Assembly: GCA_964351395.1 (NCBI GenBank)
Contig: CAYGOF010000013.1
Location: 95,626 to 159,625 of the forward strand
DNA from: Imperialibacter sp964351395
GTDB lineage: Bacteria; Bacteroidota; Bacteroidia; Cytophagales; Cyclobacteriaceae
Direction of reading: 5' to 3'
Length of the DNA stretch: 64,000 nucleotides
Every line of letters begins with the position of its first letter. Positions within the stretch are counted from its first letter, which is position 1. This document shows positions 9,122 through 17,979 of this stretch, in pieces. Below the pieces are notes generated by a model, which saw only the letters and a list, made by a program, of their open reading frames with translations, did no database searches and had not been told where the DNA came from. The translations under genes and the position numbers were made by a program.

Positions 9122-9670
9122 TTAGGCAAAAAAATGCTTGGGCGGAGGCGCCAGCACTGAAAGATAACAGCTGTAATTGGAGACAACGTAATCGGACTGT
9201 TCAACGGTATACGACCCGCCTGATGCAGACTTTTCCATCATAGTTTTTGAAACAAAGTAATCCTTGGAAAGTGACTTTGATAAATCGATCTGCTTGCCCT
9301 GAGAAGCATCTGGAGCAGTAAACGTGCTCACATAGTCCTCGATGGCTTTATGTATTTTTTGTTGATCGTTGTCAGGAAGACAAACGAGATGCAAGGTGTC
9401 TCCTGCATACCTCTGTTTCACCAAGCGATAATACTTACCTTCTACCTCAATCAAACCATCAACTCTTTCGTAATTCGCCTGATCAGGCATGTAGGGCAAC
9501 GAAACAGCTATTTGAAATTCAACGAGATCTTGTGAATTGAAATTATTGGCATCGAGGTTATCTACCACCTGTTGAGCAAGGTTGTATTTCAACCCAAGAA
9601 ACACACCGTAATAGCCGATAATGTTCAGCAGGAAGAGAAAAAGCAACGATATGGCGGCAATCCGACGCAA
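9122..9670 (-). CDS. Small membrane-anchored protein of unknown function
   Basis: This 182-residue protein starts with a single strong hydrophobic helix (ISLLFLFLLNIIGYYGVFLG), probably a signal anchor. A mainly polar domain follows that contains YERVDGLIEVEGKYYRLVKQRY, and the protein ends in a Pro/His/Phe-rich tail (APPPKHFFA). I do not recognise the family. It is the first of three minus-strand genes, followed after about 246 bases by the outer-membrane barrel and then the FecA-like receptor. The C-terminal tail could be a ligand or partner contact, but that is a guess. The ORF has normal codon use and a sensible anchor, so I think it is a real gene. Confidence 0.65.
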   Translation of the reverse strand: MRRIAAISLLFLFLLNIIGYYGVFLGLKYNLAQQVVDNLDANNFNSQDLVEFQIAVSLPYMPDQANYERVDGLIEVEGKYYRLVKQRYAGDTLHLVCLPDNDQQKIHKAIEDYVSTFTAPDASQGKQIDLSKSLSKDYFVSKTMMEKSASGGSYTVEQSDYVVSNYSCYLSVLAPPPKHFFA

Positions 9671-9871
9671 ATAAGTAGGTATATTTTTGTCGAAATGTAT
9701 GGAATCTATCTCTAGTTGCCAAGTGTGCGCAACTAGTTTATTTGTTATATTTCGATTTCAATCTGCAACCAACCATAAGTTCAAGAGTACTTTATTACTG
9801 GGGCAAACAGCAAAGACAGGCTGTTTACTTGTCCATTTTTTATCGAAAACTCAAATACTTAACAAGACATT

Positions 9872-10699
9872 ATGAGCTTACTTTTTGATCACCTTGTGGT
9901 AAAGGTGAAGGATCTGCCGACAGCCATGAAATCATTCTCAAACAGTGGATTTACAGTGAGCCCCGGTGGGACACATGGCGGTGGTTTCTCCGAAAATGCG
10001 TTGGTCAGTTTGGAAGATGGTAGTTTTATCGAACTACTTGCTATAAAAAAAGGCTTAAAGCCGTTTTTGCTTAGGTTTTTTGCCAAGACCAAAGCCTTTA
10101 TGTCTTTAAAATATTCAAAAAAATGGGGCCTGTTCCACCGCTTTTACGATAGAGCTCTCTCTCTACCAGAAGGTATCACAGATTTTTGCCTCCTGTCATT
10201 CGATCTTGAAGGCGACCTCAAGCGAGTTAACGAGGCCGGACTTTTTGTAACAAAGCCCCTGAAGGCATTTCGAAAAAAACCTGATGGAAACAAAATCACC
10301 TGGTCGATGGCTTCCACATTGTTGACCGAGCTCCCATTTTTGCGCAACAACTACTCCCCTGCTGCTAAAGCTGCACAGGAAGCAACGGCGCATCCAAATG
10401 GCGTAAAAGGTATCAAGTCAATTACTTTACTCGCGCTTGACTTCAAGGAAATGTTGCGGAACCTGGCGACCCTCCTAGACCAGGAACCGTCGCACCAGAC
10501 TGGCGAAGAGGATAAGCAAGCTACGTTTTCTTTAGGTACTACTACCCTGGTACTAAAAAAGTCGTCGGAGAATGATGCGCTCATCAAAAAGCTTCGCGGA
10601 AAAGGCCTGGGCGTTTTTGGAATTGAATGGAAATTTGGGACGAATGGTTCGCCAGAAAATACCGATTTTTCTAACTTACATGGATTAGTAGTACTTTAA
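9872..10699 (+). CDS. Glyoxalase-like (VOC superfamily) domain protein
   Basis: The 275-residue product begins with FDHLVVKVKDLPTAM, the first beta strand and helix of a VOC/glyoxalase fold. GGTHGGGFSENALVSLEDGSF and the metal-ligand-like EL in IELLAI follow. A second, more divergent module begins near residue 185 (IKSITLLALDF). This layout resembles the Glyoxalase_3 family, which has no single established reaction. No signal peptide is visible, so the protein is probably cytoplasmic. The next gene starts about 80 bases downstream on the same strand and may share the transcript. A specific substrate cannot be assigned. Confidence 0.8.
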   Translation: MSLLFDHLVVKVKDLPTAMKSFSNSGFTVSPGGTHGGGFSENALVSLEDGSFIELLAIKKGLKPFLLRFFAKTKAFMSLKYSKKWGLFHRFYDRALSLPEGITDFCLLSFDLEGDLKRVNEAGLFVTKPLKAFRKKPDGNKITWSMASTLLTELPFLRNNYSPAAKAAQEATAHPNGVKGIKSITLLALDFKEMLRNLATLLDQEPSHQTGEEDKQATFSLGTTTLVLKKSSENDALIKKLRGKGLGVFGIEWKFGTNGSPENTDFSNLHGLVVL

Positions 10700-10778
10700 C
10701 AACAAGTCTGCTAATCGCTTGTGTTCACTTATTCATGAGGTGATTGCCAGCATTTGTATTCTATCTAACCAACCTTGC

Positions 10779-12464
10779 ATGAGAAAAATTGCCTACCTCC
10801 TCCCTGTTTTAGGGATTATTTACTCGTGTGCTACACCGGACTATGACGTTATCATTCGTAACGGAATGATTTATGATGGTTCTGGTAAGGCACCCATTTC
10901 GGCTGACCTAGGAATTAAAGGAGATACGATAGCCATCATCGGTGACCTCAGTGAAAAAACTGCACTGTCTGACATCGATGCCCAGGGGAAAGCGGTGAGT
11001 CCAGGCTTTATCAACATGCTTAGCTGGGCTACAGAAAGCATCATTACCGATCCACGGTCTATGAGCGACATCAGGCAGGGCGTGACGCTGGAAGTGTTTG
11101 GCGAAGGGGCATCTATGGGCCCACTCAGCGATAAAATGAAGGCAGATTGGGTGAAAAATGCCGACGAAGAAACGGATGTCACCCCTCAATGGACAACGCT
11201 CGGTGAATACCTGGATTACCTGGAAACCAAGGGAGTGACGCCTAATGTAGCTTCCTTTATCGGTGCAACAACACTGCGTGTTCACACCGTGGACTACGAC
11301 AACCGACCACCAACGGCAGAAGAAATGGACAGTATCAAGCTACTTGTGAAGCAGGGAATGGAAGAGGGAGCTCTCGGCATTGGTTCGTCGTTGATCTATG
11401 CCCCTGCTTTCTACGCAAGCACCGAAGAGCTTATTGAAATGTGTAAGGTAGCAGCGCCCTATGGTGGCAAGTACATCACCCATATGCGGAGTGAAGGAAA
11501 CCAATTACTTGAAGCGGTTGCTGAAACTATCCGAATTGCCAAAGAAGCTGGTGTGCCCGCTGAAATCTATCATCTAAAAGTAGCGGGGACAGCTAACTGG
11601 TGGAAAATAGACACCCTCATCTCCATGATTGAAGGTGCCAGGGCGGAAGGAATTCAACTAACTACCGATATGTACACCTACACAGCTGGCGCCACAGGCC
11701 TTGATGCATCGATGCCTCCATGGGTGCAGGAAGGTGGTCCTGAAAAATGGAGAGAGCGATTGAAGGATCCAGCTATCAGACAAAAAGTAATAGAGGAAAT
11801 GCGCACTGCCACCGACGAATGGGAAAACCTGCTCCTTTCATCCGGATCGGCCGAAAATGTTGTGCTGCTTGGATTTAAAAACGATTCGCTTAAGCCGCTA
11901 TATACCGGTAAGACATTGGCAGAGGCAGCAAGTATTCATGGCAAAAGTCCGGAAGAGACGGCTATTGATTTGGTGATTGCTGATGAAACAAGGGTGGGCA
12001 CGGCCTACTTTATGATGTCGGAAGAAAACGTAAAGCGCCAAATTCAATTGCCTTATATGAGTTTTTGTTCCGATGCCGGTTCAGTCATGCCTGAGGGAAA
12101 AGTGTTAGAATCAAGTACTCACCCACGTACCTATGGGAACTTTGCCAGGCTTTTAGGGAAATACGTACGGGAAGAAAAAGTGATAACCCTTGAGGAAGCT
12201 ATAAGAAAGTTATCGGCCATGCCAGCCGAAAATATGGGCATCAGACAACGAGGTAAATTGGAAACGGGATACTATGCCGATGTTGTTATTTTTGACCCGG
12301 AAACGATTCAAGACCATGCTACTTTCGAAAACCCGCATCAACTATCCACCGGAGTGACCGATGTTTGGGTCAACGGTGTTCAAGTATTGAAAGACAGTGA
12401 ACACACAGGAAGTTTTCCGGGACGAGTTGTCAGAGGGCCAGGTTGGCTAGGCTATAAAAATTAA
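10779..12464 (+). CDS. D-aminoacylase-like amidohydrolase, lipoprotein, with altered metal site
   Basis: From ATG 10779 the protein has 561 residues, with a lipoprotein signal (LPVLGIIYSC, Cys17). The fold is that of N-acyl-D-amino-acid deacylases: DVIIRNGMIYDGSG at the start, GALGIGSSLIYAP, THMRSEG, EIYHLKVAG, and a late GYYADVVIFDP. The classic GFIDxHxHxD metal motif reads GFINMLSWA here, and the GNCG motif that supplies the zinc-binding Cys reads GEGA. The His of THMRSEG, the His of IYHLK and an Asp (FCSDAG) remain. A subfamily with this pattern seems to exist, so the enzyme may still be active with a different metal set, but classical D-aminoacylase activity is doubtful. The upstream in-frame start at 10719 would bury the signal. 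Confidence 0.85.
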   Translation: MRKIAYLLPVLGIIYSCATPDYDVIIRNGMIYDGSGKAPISADLGIKGDTIAIIGDLSEKTALSDIDAQGKAVSPGFINMLSWATESIITDPRSMSDIRQGVTLEVFGEGASMGPLSDKMKADWVKNADEETDVTPQWTTLGEYLDYLETKGVTPNVASFIGATTLRVHTVDYDNRPPTAEEMDSIKLLVKQGMEEGALGIGSSLIYAPAFYASTEELIEMCKVAAPYGGKYITHMRSEGNQLLEAVAETIRIAKEAGVPAEIYHLKVAGTANWWKIDTLISMIEGARAEGIQLTTDMYTYTAGATGLDASMPPWVQEGGPEKWRERLKDPAIRQKVIEEMRTATDEWENLLLSSGSAENVVLLGFKNDSLKPLYTGKTLAEAASIHGKSPEETAIDLVIADETRVGTAYFMMSEENVKRQIQLPYMSFCSDAGSVMPEGKVLESSTHPRTYGNFARLLGKYVREEKVITLEEAIRKLSAMPAENMGIRQRGKLETGYYADVVIFDPETIQDHATFENPHQLSTGVTDVWVNGVQVLKDSEHTGSFPGRVVRGPGWLGYKN

Positions 12465-12575
12465 CAAAACAAATAATTTGTGATCCGGACCAAATTGCCG
12501 GCAGCAGATATGTGGTATAAGTTTTTACCCCTACCCGATAATCAGCTAACTTGATACATCCTAACTAATTTGATC

Positions 12576-13418
12576 ATGAAAACAGCAGTTATTACGGGTG
12601 CAACAGCCGGTATTGGATTTGAGACAGCCAAGCAACTAGCGCAAAAAGGCTACAGAGTCATCCACCTTGCCCGGAACAAAGACAAAGCCAGGAAGGCCGA
12701 CAGCAGAATTCTTGCTGTGGCAGGCCATACCAACGTTTTCCATATTATTTGCGACTTGGCCGATCTTCGATCAGTGGAAAAAGCTGCGCTCGAGGTCAAG
12801 GAAATATCCAGACGGATTGACGTGCTGATCAACAATGCCGGGGGAATTTTCGATACCGATGAGAAAAGCAAAGATGGCATTGAGCTCAATTTTGCTATTA
12901 ATCATCTGGGCCATTTCTACCTGACCACGCTCCTGATCAATGAGCTCCTGGCATCGAAAGCACGGGTGATTAACGTGAGCTCCGAAGCGCATAAAATCGG
13001 CTATTTTAATGCCGAAAAGATTAAATCGAACAAAGGACTGACCGCTGGTTTCAAAGGCTACGGTGACGCCAAACTTTGTAACCTATTGTTCACTAAATCC
13101 TTGCATGATAAATATGGTGAAAGAGGGCTGACAGCATTCTCAGTTCACCCTGGCGTAGTCAGAACGAATTTTGGCCACAATATGAAAGGGTTTATTAGTG
13201 GCGTCGTCAAGTTCGCTCAGCTTTTTATGATCACACCAGCCAAAGGTGCTGCCACCTCGGTCTTCCTTGCTACCAAAGAGGGGATTGAAAAAAACAGTGG
13301 TGGCTATTTCAAGACGAGACATTTGACTACACCTTCCACCCAGGCCACCAACGATACCAATGCCAATGAACTTTGGAAATTAAGTGATGCTATGATTAAG
13401 GAAGCGCTGAGCGCTTAA
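12576..13418 (+). CDS. Short-chain dehydrogenase/reductase (retinol dehydrogenase-like)
   Basis: A classical-type SDR of 280 residues from ATG 12576 (an in-frame TTG lies 6 bases earlier). The nucleotide-binding motif TGATAGIG spans residues 7-14, NNAG is present, and the catalytic pair is Tyr162 and Lys166 in YGDAK, with an upstream Ser in NVSSEA. NAD(P)H-dependent reduction or oxidation of an alcohol/carbonyl is expected; the substrate is not determined. The sequence most resembles retinol-dehydrogenase/WW-domain-oxidoreductase-like SDRs. Its TAA overlaps the stop codon of the convergent OmpA-family gene by 4 bases, so the two transcripts converge tail to tail. Confidence 0.92.
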   Translation: MKTAVITGATAGIGFETAKQLAQKGYRVIHLARNKDKARKADSRILAVAGHTNVFHIICDLADLRSVEKAALEVKEISRRIDVLINNAGGIFDTDEKSKDGIELNFAINHLGHFYLTTLLINELLASKARVINVSSEAHKIGYFNAEKIKSNKGLTAGFKGYGDAKLCNLLFTKSLHDKYGERGLTAFSVHPGVVRTNFGHNMKGFISGVVKFAQLFMITPAKGAATSVFLATKEGIEKNSGGYFKTRHLTTPSTQATNDTNANELWKLSDAMIKEALSA

Positions 13419-15040
13419 TTGCCCTTCATTATTGTAAACTCCACCCTTCTGTTGAGCTTTCGAGTTTCTTCAGAAGCATTCGACGCTATAGGTTTTGTAG
13501 GGCCAAATCCTTTTCCGGTCAGCCGACCCGCATCTACTCCTTTGCTCTTGAGGAAATCGATAACAGTTTGCACCCTATCTTCCGACAGCTCAATATTAGG
13601 CTTGATGGGCCCCTGATTGTCGGTATGTCCGGAAATTAATATTTCTACCTCCGGGTTTTCCAACATCATCTTCACTACTCGCTCCAGGTCAGTCTCAGAA
13701 CCCTTCACCATGTCGGCTGTACTTTGTTCAAAAAGAACATGGGTGAGCGTTACCGTATTTCCCACGGACAATGGCTGTAACAAAATAGTTTCATTTACTG
13801 GCTCCTCATCGAATGTTTCAACCACTAGTTGCTCATCGAGATACCCTTTCGAAGATGCAATCAGGGTGTAGGTCTGGCCTCTTTCAAGAGAAAAATTAAA
13901 CTCCCCATCTTCATTGGCAACATGGTCAGTATTGTAATCGGACGTCTGCCCAACTACCGAAATGGTTGCAGCAAGGGTCGACAAAGTTTTGGCATTTCGG
14001 ACAATCCCCGACACAGTAGTCTTCAATGCTGTCGGCTCTGACTCAACGGGCTCATCTACTTCTGGCTCCAAAACAGGCTGCACTGCAGCGCCTATCAGTG
14101 GCGTTTGAGGAATGCTATCAAGCTTCTCAGCTATAATATCGGACTTGATTTTCACCCTTTTGATATCGCTGTAACCTTCCGAATCTTGCGTGCTGGTAAG
14201 GTAGGCGTAATCGTCGCCTTGCTGAAATGAAAATGACAATTCGGTACCCCGGGTATTGACCCTTCTTCCTAAGCTAACTGGTTCAGACCAATTGCGCCAC
14301 GAATCGTCCAGTCGCTCAACGAGAAACAAGTCTCTGCCTCCGTATCCATCGATACCGTTCGAAGCATAAATAAGTGTTTTGTTGTCCCCGGCAAGGAAAG
14401 GTGTATTCTCCTGAAAGGCAGTATTGATCATATACCCAAGGTTTCTGGGTGAAGAATAGCTATTGTCTGATTCCTTAAACGACACGTATAAATCCTCTGT
14501 TCCGTAACCGCCGGGCGCTTCAATAGACAGCAAAAGAACGGACCCATCAGCAGATACCCAACCGCTTTGGTGACTACTCTTATTGCTGAAATGCTTCACA
14601 TCAAGCAATTCAGGACTCGTCCAGGTAGCCCCATTTCTAGCACTCGTGGCGAGTCCCTTTCGCACAATCCCATCTTTGTCTTTGTATTCTGTCGATAAAA
14701 ACATGGTATTACCCTTATCGGTAAACCCGATAATCGAAGTATACCCTGCGTCGTTTACCGGCTTTCCCAGGTTCACCGCCAAAGACCAGCCAGATGAAAA
14801 TTTTTCACTCATCCAGACATCCCCTTTGTCTGCCTTGCCACCCATGTTTGCCGGGTGTTGTACACGGGTAAAAAACAGCATATTGCCAGAGGGGTGCATG
14901 ACTGGATTTTCTTCGAAATAAGGAGAGTTAATGTTACTACCCACAGACTCCTGTTCTTCATTAATAGTCAGGTGCTGACTTTGGATGGTGATGGAAAGAA
15001 AAGTTAATATGAGGGCCGCAAAGGCAGATAAATAATTCAT
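13415..15040 (-). CDS. OmpA-family protein with PD40 propeller repeats
   Basis: The 541-residue protein has a signal peptide, then a propeller-like region (residues about 40-290) with repeated PD40 units such as ENPVMHPSGNMLFFTR, SSHQSGWVSADGSVLLLS and ENTPFLAGDNKTLIYAS. A short linker and a carboxypeptidase-regulatory-like beta-sandwich (about 345-415) follow. The C-terminus (about 425-541) is an OmpA domain with LISGHTDNQG and NRRVEFTI, which binds peptidoglycan. This architecture is common in Bacteroidota, often near or within type IX secretion and gliding proteins such as PorE. It is probably an outer-membrane or periplasmic anchor. The stop overlaps the convergent SDR gene. Confidence 0.9.
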   Translation of the reverse strand: MNYLSAFAALILTFLSITIQSQHLTINEEQESVGSNINSPYFEENPVMHPSGNMLFFTRVQHPANMGGKADKGDVWMSEKFSSGWSLAVNLGKPVNDAGYTSIIGFTDKGNTMFLSTEYKDKDGIVRKGLATSARNGATWTSPELLDVKHFSNKSSHQSGWVSADGSVLLLSIEAPGGYGTEDLYVSFKESDNSYSSPRNLGYMINTAFQENTPFLAGDNKTLIYASNGIDGYGGRDLFLVERLDDSWRNWSEPVSLGRRVNTRGTELSFSFQQGDDYAYLTSTQDSEGYSDIKRVKIKSDIIAEKLDSIPQTPLIGAAVQPVLEPEVDEPVESEPTALKTTVSGIVRNAKTLSTLAATISVVGQTSDYNTDHVANEDGEFNFSLERGQTYTLIASSKGYLDEQLVVETFDEEPVNETILLQPLSVGNTVTLTHVLFEQSTADMVKGSETDLERVVKMMLENPEVEILISGHTDNQGPIKPNIELSEDRVQTVIDFLKSKGVDAGRLTGKGFGPTKPIASNASEETRKLNRRVEFTIMKGN

Positions 15041-15061
15041 TAAGTCGAATTTTGTGCAAAG

Positions 15062-15093
15062 TTAATAGAATAACGACGAATCTGCTCTATTAA
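15062..15093. promoter_or_regulatory. Inverted repeat just upstream of the OmpA-family gene
   Basis: TTAATAGA (15062-15069) and TCTATTAA (15086-15093) form a perfect 8-base inverted repeat about 20-50 bases upstream of the ATG at 15040. It could be an operator; no function is known. Confidence 0.25.
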
Positions 15094-15101
15094 GGTACTT
15101 C

Positions 15102-15172
15102 ATGGAAGCAATATTAGGTGAATGGAAACTGGTCGATGTTACTGGACACAAGTGCCTACCCAGATCGGCTTT
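15102..15172 (+). pseudogene. Possible remnant of a lipocalin-like gene start
   Basis: A plus-strand ATG at 15102 opens MEAILGEWKLVDVTGHK, which resembles the first strand of lipocalin-like proteins (pattern LxGxWKLVxVTG). The frame then runs into unrelated sequence antisense to the end of the hydroxyacid dehydrogenase gene and stops near 15200. Only about 20 residues look meaningful. This could be a decayed fragment left by a rearrangement or a chance match. Confidence 0.25.
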
Positions 15173-16099
15173 TCAATACCCCTTCTGTCTGTCTATTTGA
15201 TTCAACGGCGCTTTGCCTGAATTCATCGCTTTGTAGTACGCAATGATTTGTGCAGCAGCGGCTGCAGGGTCAGTAATACTTGCAACATGTGGGGTTATGA
15301 AAACCTTCGGGTGATCCCACACCGGATGTGACTTATCGAGTGGCTCGTTCTCAAAAACATCCAGAAAAGCACCTGATAATATGCCAGCATCGAGCGCTTC
15401 AAGGATGTCGGCTGTTACCTGGTGATGTCCTCTTGCGGCATTGATCAAAAAGGTACCCTTGTTTATGCGACTAAACAAATTTCGATTAAGTATGCCTTTT
15501 GTTTCGGCCGTAGCTGGCAAAAGACATACGAGCACATTCAGCTGCTTTAAAAAAGCATCTAATTCATTTTCACCAGCAAACGACCTGATTCCCTCTACCT
15601 GCTTTCTGCTATGCGAATATCCTACCACTTCAAAACCCAATGAAACTAGTTTCCGGCCAGCCTCCTGACCCAAAACACCAAAACCCATAATGCCAATTGT
15701 GCAGGGAGTTTCTGAAGGGGAAGCCTGATCCCACACGTGGGCTTTTTTATCAAGCAGGTATTTTTCAAAACGCCGGTGATGATACATCACAGCAGCAATG
15801 ATATAGTTGCTCATCGACTGGCTTAGCGCTGCATCAACAATCCGTACTATTGGCACTCCTTCGGGTAGTTGGGGGTCTTTTAATATATGATCTACCCCTG
15901 CCCCCATCGAACATATTAATTTCAGGTGGGGGAACTGGGCCAGGGAACCTGGCGGATGCCCCCAAACGACGGCACAGGTTACGGAAGTTACATCACCACT
16001 ATTGGGCCAAACCCTCAGGTCGAGCATCTTATCTAGTTTTTTGAACTCGACTATCCACTGCTCAAGATCCTTGTTGGGTGCTATTACAACTATTGACAT
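15173..16099 (-). CDS. D-isomer-specific 2-hydroxyacid dehydrogenase, GhrA-like
   Basis: This 308-residue NAD(P)-dependent enzyme resembles glyoxylate/hydroxypyruvate reductase A. The Rossmann motif is GIMGFGVLG. The catalytic triad of the family is visible as Arg in NAARGHH, Glu in FENEPL and His in TPHVAS. Family length is normal. It would reduce a 2-keto acid such as glyoxylate or hydroxypyruvate to the D-hydroxy acid in the cytoplasm. The ATG lies 3 bases after the stop of the DNA glycosylase gene, so the two are one transcript, although a functional link is not obvious. The exact substrate is open. Confidence 0.9.
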   Translation of the reverse strand: MSIVVIAPNKDLEQWIVEFKKLDKMLDLRVWPNSGDVTSVTCAVVWGHPPGSLAQFPHLKLICSMGAGVDHILKDPQLPEGVPIVRIVDAALSQSMSNYIIAAVMYHHRRFEKYLLDKKAHVWDQASPSETPCTIGIMGFGVLGQEAGRKLVSLGFEVVGYSHSRKQVEGIRSFAGENELDAFLKQLNVLVCLLPATAETKGILNRNLFSRINKGTFLINAARGHHQVTADILEALDAGILSGAFLDVFENEPLDKSHPVWDHPKVFITPHVASITDPAAAAAQIIAYYKAMNSGKAPLNQIDRQKGY

Positions 16100-16102
16100 G
16101 CG

Positions 16103-16705
16103 CTATTTCCGACTGATGAAACTGTTGTCCTTTAAATAAAACCTCCAGGGCTTTAATGCATCATCCCCCGCATAATCTACGCCTATTCGGGACTTCGAAA
16201 CAATTGCCCGGTCTGAAACATGGAGTCCGCGATCCTCCAACCAAATCTTAGAACCACTCAACGAAGTGCCGTTGTCATAAGTCTTTATCCCCATAGCCTC
16301 CCCCACTGTTCCAGGGCCTGCTGTCAGGCGTTGGGCAAGTTTTTTGCCTCTTCTTTGGGTCATTGTCTCAACCCCCTCAGCGGGCTCTAACGCCCGAATA
16401 AGAACCGCATCTGCCTTCCCTTCCTCGTTGGTTACCACATTGACCATGTGATGGATGCCATAGCAAAGGTAGACATAGGCATGCCCTCCCGCTCCAAACA
16501 TGACCTCCGTTCTGCTAGTCTTGCCAAAGCGGCAGGCATGGCAGGCCATGTCATTTTCACCACAATAGGCCTCCGTTTCCACGATCATTCCGGTAGTTAA
16601 TTGACCATTGAAGGCGGTACATAGAAACTTCCCCAGTAGTCCTCTCGCCACCTGAACTACGTCACTGTTTTGATAGAATTTCTTAGAGAGCACTTCACCT
16701 ACCAT
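16103..16705 (-). CDS. mpg: DNA-3-methyladenine glycosylase (AAG/MPG family)
   Basis: A 200-residue base-excision repair enzyme that removes alkylated purines, with the expected size and motif order: ARGLLGKFL, IVETEAY (the catalytic Glu environment), MFGAGGHAYVYLCYGIHHMVNVV, VLIRALEP, and LTAGPG. This is the human AAG-like fold, not AlkA or Tag. The ATG at 16705 gives the full N-terminus (LSKKFYQ, typical for the family). It is the first gene of a two-gene minus-strand unit with the hydroxyacid dehydrogenase and is divergent from the DUF2911 gene. Confidence 0.95.
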   Translation of the reverse strand: MVGEVLSKKFYQNSDVVQVARGLLGKFLCTAFNGQLTTGMIVETEAYCGENDMACHACRFGKTSRTEVMFGAGGHAYVYLCYGIHHMVNVVTNEEGKADAVLIRALEPAEGVETMTQRRGKKLAQRLTAGPGTVGEAMGIKTYDNGTSLSGSKIWLEDRGLHVSDRAIVSKSRIGVDYAGDDALKPWRFYLKDNSFISRK

Positions 16706-16793
16706 TTAGTCTCAAATTACCTACCGAGTAAATTTTATTCGATAACTTCGGCAAATCAATACAAAACAAGCTTCAAACAAAACATCAGTACCT

Positions 16794-17615
16794 ATGAAAA
16801 AGATTTTTGCAGCCATTTGGGTAGCAATTTCTGTTACGGGAGCATCTTATGCTCAAATCAGCACACCTGCTCCAAGTCCATCCAGCAGCCTCACTCAAGA
16901 AGTTGGGCTCACACAACTTCAACTTGACTATTCCAGACCCAGTGCAAGAGGAAGAGTCGTTTTCGGAGAGTTGCTTCCCTATGGCATTCTTTGGAGAACA
17001 GGGGCCAACTCGCCTACCACACTGAGCTTCGATCGCCCTGCGATTATCAACGGCAAAGAGCTTGCCCCTGGCACATACACTATTACTTCCGTGCCCGGTA
17101 AAACTGAATGGACAGTTTCGTTTTCTCAAAACGATCAAAGTCTTGTTGACCTGAAAGTAAAGCCAGTCGCTTATCCTGCTTATGTAGAAACGCTAACGCT
17201 GGGCTTTGACAAAATCACAGATACCTCAGCCGAGTTTCAGATCCTTTGGGAAAAGACGCTGATAGCTATTCCAATGACTTTCAAAACCGATGAGCAAGTG
17301 ATGGCTCAAATTGAAAGCTTCGCCAAAGATCCAGAGGCTAGTTTGGCTAATGCCTACTATCAGGCCGCCAGCTACTACCTAAGCACCAACAGAGACTTGA
17401 ATCAGGCCTTGGAGTGGGTAGATAAGGCGATTGCTGTTAACGGTGGGTTCTTTTGGCAACACCGTACAAGAGCATTGATATTGGCAGGCTTAGGGAAATA
17501 CAAAGAAGCAATCGCAGCAGCTCAGGTGAGTACTGAAAAATCTAAAGCGGCTGGGAATGCAGACTATCCCCGTCTTAATAGCAAGTCGATTGCAGAATGG
17601 CAAGGCAAAAAATAG
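16794..17615 (+). CDS. DUF2911 protein with TPR-like C-terminus
   Basis: The 273-residue product has a signal peptide (cut after SYAQ), then a DUF2911 domain at roughly residues 30-170. Its typical pieces are LDYSRPSARGR, VVFGELLPYGILWRTGAN, FDRPAIINGKELAPGTY and EWTVSFSQ. The C-terminal 100 residues (ANAYYQAASYYL, LNQALEWVDKAI, ALILAGLGKYKEAI) form about three TPR-like helix pairs. DUF2911 proteins are common, exported and uncharacterised in Bacteroidota. The gene is monocistronic by appearance, with a strong hairpin directly after the stop. Confidence 0.92.
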   Translation: MKKIFAAIWVAISVTGASYAQISTPAPSPSSSLTQEVGLTQLQLDYSRPSARGRVVFGELLPYGILWRTGANSPTTLSFDRPAIINGKELAPGTYTITSVPGKTEWTVSFSQNDQSLVDLKVKPVAYPAYVETLTLGFDKITDTSAEFQILWEKTLIAIPMTFKTDEQVMAQIESFAKDPEASLANAYYQAASYYLSTNRDLNQALEWVDKAIAVNGGFFWQHRTRALILAGLGKYKEAIAAAQVSTEKSKAAGNADYPRLNSKSIAEWQGKK

Positions 17616-17623
17616 GGCAAAAT

Positions 17624-17653
17624 CATCAGGGCGAAAGAACTTTTGCCCTGATG
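17624..17653 (+). terminator. Strong hairpin after the DUF2911 gene
   Basis: CATCAGGGCGAAAG (17624-17637) pairs with CTTTTGCCCTGATG (17640-17653), a 14-pair stem with one G-U pair and a 2-base loop, 8 bases after the stop. The downstream T-tract is poor, so termination efficiency is uncertain. Confidence 0.65.
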
Positions 17654-17681
17654 AAAATGCTAAACGTTTAACCGAATAAAG

Positions 17682-17978
17682 ATGAAAGATAGCTATTTAC
17701 CAGTTCCCTGGGACTTTAGGGAAGTAATAGCCGAAGTGAAAGAACAGCAACGGGACGGTGTGATCCACTATTTCACACAAGAACCAGCAATGGACCAGGC
17801 TGATGGAAAAATCACCGATGTGATAGAGAACAAAGATGGCGAGTTCCTCATCACTTCCAACGGGGGTTGTGTTCGGCTTGATAAAATTGTAACCCTTTAT
17901 GGTAAACCAGGGCCTTCCTATCATATTTACGATGGCTATGCCAATGTTTGTCTAAATACCCACAAGGACAATTGTTAA
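17682..17978 (+). CDS. Small conserved-looking protein, weakly Rof-like
   Basis: A 98-residue soluble protein. The start YLPVPWDFREVI and the middle (GKITDVIENKDGEFLITSNGGCVRLDKIVTLYG) have a small beta-barrel feel. The second half resembles Rho-binding antiterminator (Rof)-like and Sm-like small proteins, where a short helix is followed by strands ending in RLDKI. That resemblance is a pattern judgement and not a firm family call. The gene ends one base before an acetyltransferase gene, so the two are coupled. An alternative is a minor unknown stress or regulatory protein. Confidence 0.65.
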   Translation: MKDSYLPVPWDFREVIAEVKEQQRDGVIHYFTQEPAMDQADGKITDVIENKDGEFLITSNGGCVRLDKIVTLYGKPGPSYHIYDGYANVCLNTHKDNC

Positions 17979-17979
17979 A

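Noticed and set aside
9687..9875. 62-residue plus-strand ORF before the glyoxalase-like gene
   Set aside because: No ribosome-binding site or protein features; overlaps the real start at 9872.
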